From positions 42,459,454 through 42,523,453 of the forward strand of contig NC_030389.2 in NCBI RefSeq assembly GCF_001625215.2: a DNA stretch of 64,000 nt, read 5' to 3'. Made by a program: the position numbers and the translations under genes. Below the pieces are notes generated by a model that was not told the origin of the DNA, made no database searches, and saw only the letters and a program-made list of their open reading frames with translations. Below, piece after piece: positions 47,501-60,303 of this stretch; positions within the stretch are counted from its first letter, which is position 1; the number at the start of each line of letters is the position of its first letter. The stretch comes from Daucus carota subsp. sativus. Taxonomy: Eukaryota > Streptophyta > Magnoliopsida > Apiales > Apiaceae.

Positions 47501-50380
47501 CGACGTCACTACCCCTTGTATCATTCAGGAAAATTTTTAGATGCAATTTTGGCTGACATGCCTGAGCCAACTTCCCTTCAACAGGAACCCACACATCAGA
47601 TAGTTCTGATACCTTACTTTTTACAAAATTAATTTCAGCATGTCCCAGGGATTTGGATTCATCAGACGGCCCATAAAAATCATAAACATCCGCATCCAGC
47701 ACAGATGGAGGCTCATTCATCGCATCAAATTCAAATACTTCTGCAATATAACATGGTCCAGCAAAACATCAGTCACAATTTTGGAAGCTATAAAAGCTAT
47801 AAGGCCATCAAACTATATTAAAACAGCAAGGTAAAGATTTACTAGACCTGATAAAAACTTATAACTAACCATTCCATCGAGGATCAGATTTCTGAAACTT
47901 AATTGAACTGGATCTGGTTTTACCATTGCAGCTGAACACCACATACGGATCAGACAACCTAATTGCTGCCAAATTAATTCCTTCTAGTAGGACAACAGTT
48001 AGAGACCACCCTTCTCCCGCTGCTGTGATACCATGGTCACCTATATCGATGAAAAATGTACACAAGATATCAGGTACAAAACGGTCAAGATTGCAACAAC
48101 CTCTTCAGAAAATTCACCTTTAATTTCAAATAATAATAAAAAAAAAAGAATAGACAGAACTGTAACTAGATCCTTCATCACTGTTTCCACTTCCTGGTAA
48201 AAGGTATATAGTCCTTGCAATATTACTTACCTGAAACTATATTTTATTTACCAAGTGATGATTTACTTCACGGAAAACTAGTAAGAGACAATCACATATA
48301 TGCTACTTAGTGAAAAAGACAGCATGGTAATATGCTACTTAGTGAAAAAGACAGTATGGTAATATGGCCAACCTTTATGTGCTCTTGCCTGTATGAAACG
48401 CGATACGAGTGCCACCAGCCGTTCTCCTTGAAGAACTAATACTCCAGACACAATCACTTCACAAAAAGAATCCGGCAAGTCTAGCCCAACAATCTCGAGC
48501 CCTGTTCTACCATTGCCTAACAGGTGGATTAGCACATACAATCCCACAATGATGGTGGTTATAACCGTATAGTTATTAAGATAATGGATTGCTAATTTCC
48601 AATCTGATTGGGGCTCCAGATCTAGAGATGCCAATGCTTGTTCCTTTCCAGAAACATTGTTCTTTGTATCAGCTGGATTTACATTCTGAGCTAATACTGT
48701 GGCAAACTGCTCAAAGCTATCCTTTATACCTTGTCTTGCACCATTTTCTATCATACCCTTCATCATAGTACTCTGCACAAAATTCATCCGCCATGATATA
48801 ACAAGTTGAGACGATTGTTCTCCTGAAGGAAGTTCAGGCCCTCGACTGATGTTGTAAAGCACTTCTGCCCTAAAGCAGGATCCGTAAGGAGCATCTGGAG
48901 TGCTTACACTACTTAAAACTGCAAAACTTTTCCCATCCGCTTTTAAGTAAGTCTGCTCCTCAGTGGCTTTCAAGGCCTTAACTAATTTAGTTGCAGCTTT
49001 TACACTACTCATTACTCTTTTAAGGGTCTCCCCGCCGTTTTCAAATTTCCAAGGACCTATCTGCAGTTCTGTAGTTTTCTGTACATCCGCTAAAGATTTA
49101 AAAATAGTTGCTTCTTGCGAAAAGAGTAGAGTGTTCAGGTCAGACGAAGCAATTGCATAAATTTGGTCTAGAACTACCCCTCCAGCAAGATTGTTTGGCA
49201 TTTCTCTTTCTTGATCTCTAGTTTCCATGGTTTTCATCATTTCTTCAAAAGAACCAGATGATGATGGCTCTTCAGACATTTCCCCATGAGCCTCTGCATT
49301 GCCAGCTTCAGGTAGCTCTGATGTATCATTAAATTTACTAGTGGTTCTAGCGGATGAGCTTTTAGAGACGGCATCATGGTGTTTGTTGGATGCATCATGA
49401 TGTCTATTAAAGATTGGACCAAGTATGCCATCAAATGATGATTGTTTATGGTGTTTTTGTGACTGCTCCTCCTTGACAGGGAAGATTTCGTCAAATTTGA
49501 ATGAAGAAGGCAGGCTATTTAAGCTATTTAAAGATTTTGCAGATGAACTGCTTGTAAGAGTTGGCATTTCCTCAAGACTGCTTGTAAGAGTTGGAAATTC
49601 CACAAGAGAGTTGTTTCGTGAGAGACATAGACTAAGACGAATTTCACCTGTTTAAACATATAAAAACATAGATTCAAAGTCTATATCTGTTGGGAGGCAA
49701 CTATCAATTCAAAAAAAAAAAATCCCAAGAAACTAAAAATATATAAAAATCATGTGATAAGCAAATCCAGTCAATAAAACCCATGTAAGATTCTACTCTG
49801 AATCAGTAAAACTTTACACATTAGGAGTGTGAGCAATTGTAAATACTTCCAAGAAGGCTTCAAAAAAATCACTTATTTTTATAAATTTTAAGGTCAGCTG
49901 AAGACGAATCCTAGGCCATCACTTCTGGTTCCGCCACTGTATAATCACAAACAAAAATTGACACCCACCACTCACAAAATACAAGTTATGCATTTGATAA
50001 GAGAAAAATGAAGGCTTACCACATTCCTTAATCTTGGACTTTTTATTCTCAGTTTTCAGGGTGTACCATGTAGTGCTTAATGACTGCCCCTCCCCATCAA
50101 AAATCCGAGAAAGGGGCAATTTAACAATGCCAACAAAATCATATCTGCAGAACCTGTCTTCATCCAACAAATACACCTTGAGCTCCTCCTTCAAGTCATC
50201 GACACGAAAAGAAAACTCTTCACACCATGTAGGATTCACAGATTTCTTCACAGCTTTAGTTTTATACTTCTGTTTTCCTAGTTTTAGCTTTACAAATGGA
50301 CAACTAAAGCCATATGAATCCAATGCAGGTATGTTTCTAGCTTCGATAACACGAACTAGAAGCTTCATTTTCAAATGCAT
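44561..50380 (-). CDS. C2, GRAM and VASt domain protein (At1g03370 type)
   Basis: The family couples Ca2+/phospholipid-binding C2 domains to a GRAM domain and two VASt (sterol-transfer-like) domains at membrane contact sites; the specific role is not established. Nine exons: 50020-50380, 48373-49647, 47870-48040, 47457-47740, 47239-47355, 46756-47018, 45845-46085, 44845-45114, 44561-44755. Phases sum to 1058 residues; a second Met four codons in (50368, MKLLVRV) matches the Arabidopsis start better and gives 1054. Order: C2-A (about 5-115), Ser-rich linker, VASt-1 (about 265-430), a hydrophobic segment (VITTIIVGLYVLIHLLG, about 475-495), C2-B in exons 3-4 (DPYVVFSCNGKTRSSS), GRAM in exons 5-6 (GRLFLSARIVGFHSDLFGHK) and VASt-2 in exons 7-9. 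C2-A has Ser-Cys at SCPFV where the usual motif has an Asp, so Ca2+ binding there is doubtful. Confidence 0.93.
48299..48362. repeat. Two-copy 32-bp tandem repeat in a C2/GRAM intron
   Basis: TATGCTACTTAGTGAAAAAG begins each copy (48299 and 48331). The copies differ by one base. The second ends 11 bases before the edge of exon 2, on the intron side of its donor. Confidence 0.85.
49547..49606. repeat. In-frame 30-bp tandem duplication in the C2/GRAM gene
   Basis: Two 30-bp copies in the coding sequence (unit starts ACTGCTTGTAAGAGTTGG on the plus strand) give a repeated PTLTSSLEE/MPTLTSS peptide in the Ser-rich linker. Frame is preserved. Confidence 0.8.
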
Positions 50381-51593
50381 GATGAACTTGACTCAAGGCT
50401 TATCTTGCATGCAATTTATACAAAATGCAAGAGGGAGATACATGCAAGATTGTACATATGTCTATCAAGAAAGATGGTGGAACATCACAATGTTGCAGAG
50501 AATGATGATAAAGATTGAGCCTTTGGACGGTTTGAAGACTATAGTAACATGATCATTTCAAGAATTGCCAAGAAATGAATGAAAATTTATTTAAGAGGAA
50601 TGGTAATTTTTTGAAAAGGCCATGATTTTAGAAATAAAACAACGAAGGATTTGTAAGAACAGAAAACCCAGAAGAAATCTGTATGAGATGGTAAATAACA
50701 AAAATTTGAGCGGATGGAAAAGGGGGGAGCAGATGTTGAAATTGAGAACTTTTATTATTATGCTGACAAAACAATCTTGATTTTAATATTTTATAGTTAA
50801 ATAGATTTAAGTGTTTTATACTTATTGATGTGCGAAAAAACAAACAATAAGATATATACTTAAAATTACTTAATAAATCACTTAAAATTTCGGTTTTGAT
50901 AATCACTTGTCGAGGACTGATTAATCAATAAGTAACTCCCCATCCACATCCTGTTTACCGGTTTTAGGTTAGGATTTCAAACTGATAAATGTATATTTGG
51001 TTAATAAGTAAAAATTGTTGAATGGGTTTAACTCAAGTTTCATATGGGAAAGATAAAAGAGATTTGTGCTGTACTCCGTTACTATGAGGTCTTTTGGAAA
51101 AAATCCGAAAGCAAATTTGTGTGGGCTTGGCCACTAGACCCAGAGCGGACAATATCATATTAACGTGGAGTTAACGGGTGTTGCGCGACCCAACAAAAAG
51201 TTGGTTTAAGCTTGAAAATAAGTTAGAAATTGACGTAAAGTTAATTTGAAATACTTTTTTCAATTAATTAACTTTCTAAAACTCCTTTTAATAAGTATTA
51301 TTTATAAAATATAAATCATTTATAAATCATTTTTATTTTATAGTCAAAATTACCAGAATTATCAACATAATTGAACTCAGAACCTAAGCCAAACGGCGGT
51401 GTATCTGGGCCATCGATAATCTAATCCCATGTGACCAAAAGCAGAAAGTTGGGAGTAGTGGATTCCTTTCAGACAAAGTGAATCAATTCTAATGCAAGTG
51501 AAGCAGCACGTGTGTATTGCAATAAAAATACTTTAAAGGGTAGATTCGTAAGGCAGAGCCTCCCCTGTAGAATCTCTCTCACACACACCTACC
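50381..51593. promoter_or_regulatory. Divergent promoter region between the C2/GRAM gene and PGLP2
   Basis: The two start codons are 1.2 kb apart on opposite strands. A G-box core CACGTG lies at 51507-51512, 82 bases before the PGLP2 start, in the context GCACGTGTG. G-boxes are bound by bHLH and bZIP factors and are common in light- and ABA-responsive promoters. The rest is AT-rich. The effect on expression is inference. Confidence 0.4.
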
Positions 51594-54500
51594 ATGGATG
51601 ATGCAGCAGCAGCGAGGGGAGAGAAGCTTTCATCTGGGAATGTAAATCATCTCATTGATTCTGTTGATTGTTTTCTCTTCGACTGTGATGGTATATATCT
51701 TCCTCTTCATCCATTCTTTTGTTTCCCATTATAATCTTGTCATATGTAAATACGCGAGTGATGGAACCAGGATTTCGAACTAGGACTGATATTGTAACAG
51801 GGTTCTGAACATTGGGTAGTGCTTAAATTTTGCGAGGTGTCCAAACTAATTTTAATTTTTTTTTTTTGGAAGGGAGTGAAGGAGAACTAGTAGGTTATGT
51901 ACAGGATTTCGAATTAGGACTAATATTGTAACAGGGTTCTAAAAATTGGGTAGTGCTTGAAATTTTGTGAGGTGTCCATACTAATTTTAATTTTTTTTTG
52001 GAAGGGAGTGAAGGAGAGCTAGTAGGTTATGTACATGATTTTTGCTGAAAAATTAAAAAAAATTCGGACCAAGAATTGTGTTTCGGGTTTTATTTATAGA
52101 AGGTGAGCTTTTTGTAATATGCTATTCTGCCTATGCATTTAGGTGTGATATGGAAAGGCGACACCCTGATTGATGGTTCGAAAGAGGCATTGGACATGCT
52201 TCGATCCAAAGTACTGCTTTCTACTTTTTGCTAATTTCGCTATATACTGAAGTGTACATTTGTTTTTAGTGAATAGTGTTATGTTTTGAATTGTTAGTGA
52301 ATTATAAACTGCATTTTATGGGCAGATTATTTATGGTATGGTAAATTCATGAGTATTTCGTTGTATTTGGAAATTGGAGGTCTGTAGACAAACATGACCA
52401 TCGTTTTATAAATATAGACAATAATGTGGTATTATGTATGTAGGGAAAGAAGCTAGTATTTGTTACTAATAACTCCAGAAGGTCAAGAAGCCAATATGCC
52501 AAAAAGTTCCTTTCTCTTGGAATTCCTGTCACTCAGGTTTTCAATTGTGCACCCCCTTTTTTCTCTGAAACTTCACAGGAACATTTTCACTTACCTAGTA
52601 CATTTATTTTGCAGGACGAGATATTTTCTTCATCGTTTGCTGCTGCTATGTACTTGAAACTAATTGACTTTCCTCCAGCCAAAAAGGTCTGTTTCCTTTG
52701 ATCTTCTGGCTATACTCCCATGCTTATAAGTTATAAGTTTCACTACTTCAACAAATTGTTTTTCATTGTCAAGTGCTATATGATCTTGAATTTGTTATGA
52801 TGGTGTTCTGTTATTTAATGAAACACTGCAATATGTTAGTATGGGATGTTAGCCGAGAAGGCGAGAGCCAATGTTTTGTGATAGATAGGGACAAGAAATA
52901 CAGTCCAAAACTATGCCCCAGTTATATGCCTTGTATGGATTTATATTGCTGCTGAAGAAACCAAACCAGTTTGGATATTAGCTATCCTCGGAGCCCTTCA
53001 TGACGCATTTTCTTAATCAAGTTTTGCCTTCATTGCTCTCAAGAACTCTATTGTAGGTTTCTGCTACTATATAGTTTGATGTTTTAACTTATTATTAGCA
53101 TCTGAGTATTGTCTTCACTGAGTACAGCAAAAGGACGCAAAAAGAAGCTCATCTGTTTTATATTTTGTATATCATTCAGAATTTCAGATGTCATAAGCAT
53201 AACAAAGGACACTTGCATCTTTTTATCTACTTCTACTTCTTATTATGCCTTATAAGGTATAACAAAGTCACGTGGACCTTATTTTACTCTACAACATACT
53301 AATACTACATTACTATGATCTATATTCCATGACATGCATTGACCATGAATATTTTAGATGTACACTCACTCTGGCACTGAACAACCACTTGACACAGATT
53401 CTAATTTTATAAACATTCTCATATTTATCAGCATGTTTCCCTTTTCCCATTTTCTTAGCCATATAAATGACTTACTCAGTCCGAGAAATTCTCTGTTAGA
53501 GTCTCTCTTGGCCAAATTTGATATTATATTGCCAGTTTTAGTGGGTGATGCTAATCTCCACCCTCGAGATATTTTTTGTTATTGATTTGTTTTATTTTGT
53601 TACAGGTTTATGTAATTGGTGAAGAGGGCATATTGGAAGAGTTGAAGCTTGCTGGTTTCACTGGCATTGGTGGCCCTGTAAGATCAGCTATTTTACAGGC
53701 TGATATACTTTCAGTTGTTGATTTATATTATATTTCAGATCATAATTTAATATGCTTTATTAGCTTTTGGACATTTCACATAAAGTCATATCCGAGAAAA
53801 TTCACACACACACACACATATATGTGATATATATGGCCTCCTTTTCTTTGCTCGCGCCCATAAATTTTCGTAATTGCTTCTGTAAATAGTTGTTATAACT
53901 ACATCTGATTTTCCCATAAATATTCAGGAAGATGGGAAGAAAACAGCAGAGTTTAAAGCAAATTCTCTCTTCGAGCATGATAAGAGTGTAATGTAACATC
54001 TTGCCATACCTTTTCAAGTAATTATTTCATTTAGTTCATTTGTTTTTTCAGATTATTCTGCCTGCAATTAAGGATAATTTTATGTTTGATTTTTACAGGT
54101 CGGAGCTGTTGTTGTTGGATTAGACCAGTATATTAATTATTACAAGCTTCAGTAAGATTACCAGCCTACATTCCTCTTCCCTTCGATTGCTTAGTTTAGC
54201 ATTCAAGTTTCTGTCAAGGTTGTTCTTGTACTGGTATCTAAATTCTAAAACATATAGATAACGACTTGGTGAGCCTAGAAACTGTGTTTTTTAGTTCACA
54301 GGCCTCTTAAACTATTATAGACATCTTTACAATTTAAAATGAATTCTGTCTTCTGGATGAGTAAATAATAATTAAAAGCATCCAATTTCTTATCATGGTT
54401 CATGAATTTCTTAATGGCTTTCATTGTTTTGAACTTCTGATGCTTCATTCTACAAGTACTTTTGGTAAACATAAAAAGTTAACAAGGAAATATAGAAATT

Positions 54501-55953
54501 CTTAGTCGACTGCTATTAATAGGAAGCCTAATTACTCTATTGGAAAGATGAAAACTTACTACATACCATCTGGATAAGTGAGATGATCTCATACTGCTCG
54601 AACATCAGGCAGACAAGAATGCAAGTAAAGCTATAAAAGGTTAATTTTGTGTCTTGTCTAGGTAACTGTTTAATGTGGTGGTTTGTGGGCTGCAAGTGTC
54701 TGATTACTGCTCAAGGAACCATGTTTTAATAATGATAGTATGAACAGAATATGTCTTTCAGGTTACACGTGCCAGTATGCCACAACATAAAGGAACTCCT
54801 GAAACCTCAAAACTGCAAAATGCAAACTCATCCATTGTTGTCATATGTCAATAGTTTTGTAGTACTTTATTCTTGGTATATTGGTGACGTCGTGATAATT
54901 TTCAGGTATGGCACTCTTTGCATACGTGAGAATCCAGGATGCCTATTTATTGCTACTAACCGTGATGCTGTGGGCCATATGACTGATCTACAAGAATGGC
55001 CAGGTCATCTAGCTCAGTAGCTCCTGACTTATAGTTTATGAATCACCATAGGACTCCGTAACTGGAATATTATTATTATTTTTTTTGCTAAATTGTAACT
55101 GGAATATTTATACCCCTCTGCCTTCTCATTTCAGGTGCTGGATGTATGGTTGCTGCAATATGTGGGGCGACTGAAAAGGAACCAGTTGTAGTTGGGAAAC
55201 CAGCAACCTTTATGATGGACTTTTTGCTAGAAAAGTAAGCAAAAAGTTTCTACCTATTTTCCAGCAAAAAGTTTCTACCTGTTGCATTAACGCAATATAG
55301 AAACCAAGTTAGAAACAATGAATGTCATTCAGACTTGTTCTTGCTTCTTTGAGAAGAAAATGACCCCTTTTGGGCTTGATTCATAATATTTAAACAGAAC
55401 AGGATACTTTTTTGTCGGATTAAACTATATTACCATTCAAATTTATGATTTTTTAATGTGTTGAGGATTTGAATGTCTTGAAAACAGATCAGCTGAAGTG
55501 TCACCATAAGCCCAAAGTGGAGCACTTTTTTTTTTCCAACTTTCTTCTTACCCCTTTCTACTACGCATATGATTTTGCAGGTTTAAGATTTCGACCTCAA
55601 GGATGTGTATGGTGGGTGACAGATTGGATACTGATATTCTATTTGGACAAAATGCAGGATGCAAAACTCTTCTGGTTTTTTCAGGTCCAGATCACTTCTG
55701 CAGCTAGTCTTTATTATTTTTAAGAAAGCCTTTCCTTGTACTTGGTTTTGGTATCCTCGTTCAATATTTTGCACACAGCACTAGCATCTAATATTTTCAG
55801 AAGCTAAATGATTTAGACTAATCTTATTGTAATATTGACCTAGCTGGTGTCATTGCAGGTGTGACAACTCCATCAGCCTTTCACGACCCATCAAATCATA
55901 CTCATCCAGATTATTATACAGACAAGCTGTTTGACATTGTTAGTTTGATGTAA
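51594..55953 (+). CDS. PGLP2: Phosphoglycolate phosphatase 2, cytosolic type
   Basis: A HAD-superfamily phosphatase acting on 2-phosphoglycolate and related metabolites; the plastid isoform serves photorespiration, while PGLP2 is the cytosolic form. Eleven exons: 51594-51690, 52143-52210, 52444-52536, 52615-52686, 53606-53677, 53928-53987, 54099-54151, 54906-55003, 55135-55234, 55581-55684, 55859-55953, joining in phase to 303 residues. The N-terminus (MDDAAAARGEKLSSG) shows no transit peptide. Motif I is FLFDCDG (nucleophile D30, acid D32), motif II is FVTNNS, the catalytic lysine is in VVVGKP, and motif III is MVGDRLDTDILFG. NRDAVGHMTDLQEWPGAGCM matches my memory of the Arabidopsis protein closely. 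Intron 1 holds a two-copy tandem duplication (51771-52036). Confidence 0.95.
51771..52036. repeat. Two-copy 134-bp tandem duplication in PGLP2 intron 1
   Basis: The unit starts GATTTCGAACTAGGACT and ends at GTAGGTTATGTACA. The copies at 51771 and 51905 differ by a few substitutions and a poly(T) length change. It looks like a recent slip or unequal-crossover duplication. Confidence 0.88.
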
Positions 55954-56496
55954 ACCCCACAAGCAATTACGAATTATTTTTATATTCAGATTGGCTTCAG
56001 CATTTTGCTGCAAATGTATTTATTGCGCATACAATTAAATGACGCATAAATGTTTACAATTCGGATGGACAACTTCCTGAATAAATGTTGTCAAAAAAGG
56101 CCTCTGGTTAGAATCTTTTAGATTATTCGGATACTGTTTTCTTAACAATTCAGAATGTGTGTTTTTATGATTGTAGCATATGCAAGACCTAGTGGTAAAA
56201 TCTGATCCTTATAATCTGTTTGAATGCAACTGGCATCTTACACAACTTAACTGTTAACTGAACAAACAAAGACATATAAAACAGTAGCAGCAGGACAAGT
56301 CAACAGATTCATAATCTATAACTGGCATCATTCTCTTTCGAAAGAATCCATCTGCAGTCAGGACAATAGTTGCTGGAAATGTTCAGACATTTGAATTGTA
56401 TCTGTAGTCTGTATGTATAAGAGTCTGTGGTACAATACATATGGCAACATTACACAAGGAACCAAACAGATGATGCCAGTGTCCATTTTAGTGTCA
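55954..56496. other. Convergent spacer between PGLP2 and OPT
   Basis: Two facing 3' flanks within 543 bases. No gene or repeat recognised. Confidence 0.5.
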
Positions 56497-59272
56497 CTAG
56501 AATACAGGACAGCCGTCGACGACTATACCAGGGGCAGTCGGACAGCTTGCCAGAGGACAATGATCGTCTAATTCCAATCCCCACCAGTTCATTCCATTGA
56601 TATCTCTAACCTGCAATGTGAAATAGCAGAGAATGGCCATGAATGCAACTCCAGCATCTAGTCCGGCTGACAGGATATAGTTGTGCCTAGCCCACCAGGC
56701 TTTGTATCGTCTGTACACGACAAAATTGAAGAAGAGTCCCACACTGATCCAGCAGATGTAGTTCACAGCCCTTGCTGGGGGCATAGCCCCTGCTCCTGAT
56801 ATTAGAATTGGCATGTTTATGAGGCGAATCCATTTTTTCTCCGGGTATATCTTGGAAAGGATCCAGACTGGGAATGGTGCAAGTATGCCAAACAGAAAGA
56901 AGTAGTTCATCTTTGAGTACAGCCCCAGATTTCCAAACATACGCTGAGGACCAACAACTCCCCATATGATGGAGGCATTGTAGAAAACGTCGTCTCCAGG
57001 GCATGTCCACGGGCTTCCTTCAGGCAATTTTGTAGGGTCACAGATGAACTCTATCGTTGTCAGGAGCCACCAAGATGTTCCAAAGTAAATAGAGGATGCT
57101 ATTACTGTTCCGACTAACTGCATAACAAATTAACAGAAGAATTAGTCCTCTGATCATCTATGGTACCTGCAGTTTCAAGAGCCTATGAATTATAATTCTG
57201 TACCTGGACAATGAACATAGACTTGGGGGGAATCTTCATGTAATGGCCTAGCTTGAAATCACCGAGGAACATAATCGCTTGTGACATACTTATGTAGCCA
57301 TAAGTTTTGAAAGCCACATTGGCAAGAGGTTTGCCAGGATACATGTAACCAATAATAAGTTCTGTAATGACATTCAGCCCTGGTTGCTGCACAGAGATAT
57401 TTGACATATTTAAGCAAATAAGCATTTGTAGATAAACAGAATTGCAGATTTGATGATTTGAAATATACTTGGTTTGTTGTAGCTGTGATGACTCCAATTG
57501 GCAAGGTGAAAACAAGAGCCAGAGATATTGCCAATAGGACTCCCCAGTAAGGTAGTTGAAGCTGTCTTCCAAAGCCCTCACAAGCAAGCAGAGATAATGC
57601 AACTACAATGATCAAAATTGAATAGAACCACCATTGAGGGACAGGATCATAGTTCTTCTTCATCAACCTAGTGTGCACATCTCCGAACTTGTCTTGAACA
57701 GATGCTCTTGTTTGCTTCCATATCGATCTGCAGATGACAACCGGGAAGTTATTCCACATGAAACACGAGGACTTAGATATCAGTACTATCTAAAATTAAC
57801 GAAGAAGACTAAAGTACCTCCCGTGGAAGAGTGCAACATGAGACAAGGTGGCGGCCAGTGTGGCAAAGCTTATGCCATAAGCATACACGAAGAAAATGCT
57901 GAGATTGATCTGGCTGTAATCATCATATCCCTTTTGGTTGAAACTGAAGGTTTTGGAGTTAAGAACGGTTGATACGTTGTATTTATTACCCTCGGAATCA
58001 AACACATGAGAAGAGTAAATTGGAAATCTCTTTGCACCATAGGCATCTGTCCAGTAAGCAATAGGTATGAGTATGTAGACCACAATTATGAAACCAGCCA
58101 TTATGTTCATGATTGCAAATCCAGGCGTGGCCAAGGGACTGCCTAGAAAACCAGCAACTGTGGACCAATCAAGCGCGAATGAGCCAATGCCAAGTCCCTT
58201 AAGGCCGGAGCCAATCTGTTGTGCTGTGACAGAATCCTTCCAAATCCAGCACACAAATGAGAGGGCAGTTATAGAGGGAAACAGGTAGTTAGGAACTATG
58301 TAATATGAGAAGCTTGACACAAGAACCATGAGGAAGAACTGCAGCCTAGTCAAGCCTCTTTTCGGCCTCTTTTCATCTTCATGTAATGCTCTAGAAGTTT
58401 GTGAAAAGCCATGTTAGTATACAAAAAAGAAAGAGATAAGATATAAGATCTGCAGAAGTAGAGCAAGAAAGAACCTGAAGAGAGAAACTTGAACCAGATT
58501 AGAAGGCCACCACATGTAAGGAGAATCAACTAGAAATTTTCGGAAAACTCCAGCCCATCCATATCCAAGCAACTGTAATTCCCAGCAAAAACACAAATCC
58601 AAGAACATCATTGACCATTCAAGTTTCAAAATTTCAATAATTACATAAACTATAAATTCACCTGAGTGGTTTGAGTTAACAACATAGCTGCCATGGGATG
58701 AATTTCCCCATGATAAAATGCTTTAACAATAGTGATAATTCCCACTGCATACACAGAATTGGAACCAGAATTGGCAAAGATAGTAATCAGAACATGCTCT
58801 TTCAAGTTAAAAGGCCCTGGATTCAGTGAAAACTCCCATCTTGTTCCAGGAAACCTAACTGGTTTCCTTGGCAGAGTTGCTGCCATTAGCTTCCCCAGTG
58901 GAAGAACCACAATCTGAGCTGAAACAGATGAAATGTACAGAGGATTCTGTCGAAACCCGAAAAACTGATTCAAGAAGGCCAGGACTCCACATGAAATGAT
59001 CCCCAAGAACCATGTTCTGAATGTCAAGCAAGGCAATGTTGGATCATCTGTTATTGGCACAGTCAGCCTCACTTGCTCAATAGGACTATCATTCACCTCC
59101 TCCACCTTATCTGCACACAAAAAATCCCAAAAACATAAATCTCAACACAATGTCAAAAAAATCACTTCTTGATAACTCAAATCAACTTATAAGCAAAACC
59201 ATCCTCACCATCCATCTCAGCAACATGATTATCACTTTCCTTGGCCTCAAACTCAGTTCCTGAAAAACCCAT
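56497..59272 (-). CDS. Oligopeptide transporter of the OPT family (OPT1/OPT5-like)
   Basis: A proton-coupled plasma-membrane carrier of tetra-/pentapeptides or metal-chelate ligands; substrate not predictable here. Seven exons: 59209-59272, 58662-59110, 58475-58572, 57818-58390, 57469-57727, 57204-57386, 56497-57117, phases summing to 748 residues, normal for plant OPTs. The family NPG motif is at 118-120 ([12 protein letters not shown]). The KIPPR motif near residue 532 reads KIPPK here, a conservative change. [21 protein letters not shown]-type text, [14 protein letters not shown] and the terminal [10 protein letters not shown] match the family. At least a dozen hydrophobic segments are visible. 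The start [13 protein letters not shown] is chosen because exon 1 splices in phase to the conserved [11 protein letters not shown]. Confidence 0.94.
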
Positions 59273-60229
59273 GTTGGATCAAGAACAAGTCCACAACCAC
59301 CCAATACCAAATGAAAGATAGCTCTTGTACTATATACTGGTTACTAGTTTTTTGACACACACGGCACACTCTTTATGCATATTTGAAAATTTGGAACAAA
59401 TGGTAAACAAAATTTAAAAATAATATATTAGAACAAACACAAGTGCAAGATTAAAAAACTCAGACATGCATCAAGTAAATTAAGGATGAAGATATCATGA
59501 GTGCGGACTGAACAAAGAAACAAGAGTTACAAGACAAATATTTTACATAATGCCAACTTTTACATTCACATATAATCTTATGATTATGTCACATATACAT
59601 AAGTGTGTGCAAGACCAACTATTATTGTTAGTACCGTGACATCTAATGTAACATGGTACCTTATCCCTTATTATATGATTATATTATATACATTTTTTAT
59701 AGACATAATTCTAGTACTTAACATAACAAGATATATGGAAAATTTATGGAAAATACTATATTTTTTTAATTATTTTATGATTTTGCTATTTTTCAAAAAT
59801 ATTCGTGAAAATACTGTTTGTAACTGAAATCAACTATATGTTCAGTTCTAAAAGTTGGTGATTAATATTTCTTGTTCTGTAGCTCGTCGAGTTGATTAAA
59901 TTTCGATTATTAATAATCATTTAATTAATTCCGATCAATTCAATTAATTTTTGATAATTTTTGTTCCGTGTATGCATTAAGTTTGATTATCACTTTTTAC
60001 AACCTTGACTATATGTAAAAGAATTTAATACGGTTTGTAATCTAAAGCATTTTTTTCTTTGAAATAAACTGGAGTTTCTTTTGATTGCATTGTAGGCTGA
60101 TTTTGGTTGCATCTGATTATATTTGGTTGCAATATAATAAATTTGTAAAAAGATTCAGAAAATAGTATTTTTGTAATCTTTGAGCAAACAAAAGTATTTT
60201 TGCAAAAAGTTAAAAAAAATAAAAAAAGC

Positions 60230-60230
<1 letters not shown>
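59273..60230. other. Upstream region of the OPT gene
   Basis: Promoter side of OPT. AT-rich, with repeated TTGATTA/TTAATT text near 59880-59980. No gene. Confidence 0.4.

Positions 60231-60300
<70 letters not shown>
60231..60300. repeat. (TA)n microsatellite
   Basis: About 70 bases of uninterrupted TA, directly abutting the element-like block that follows. Confidence 0.9.
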
Positions 60301-60303
<3 letters not shown>

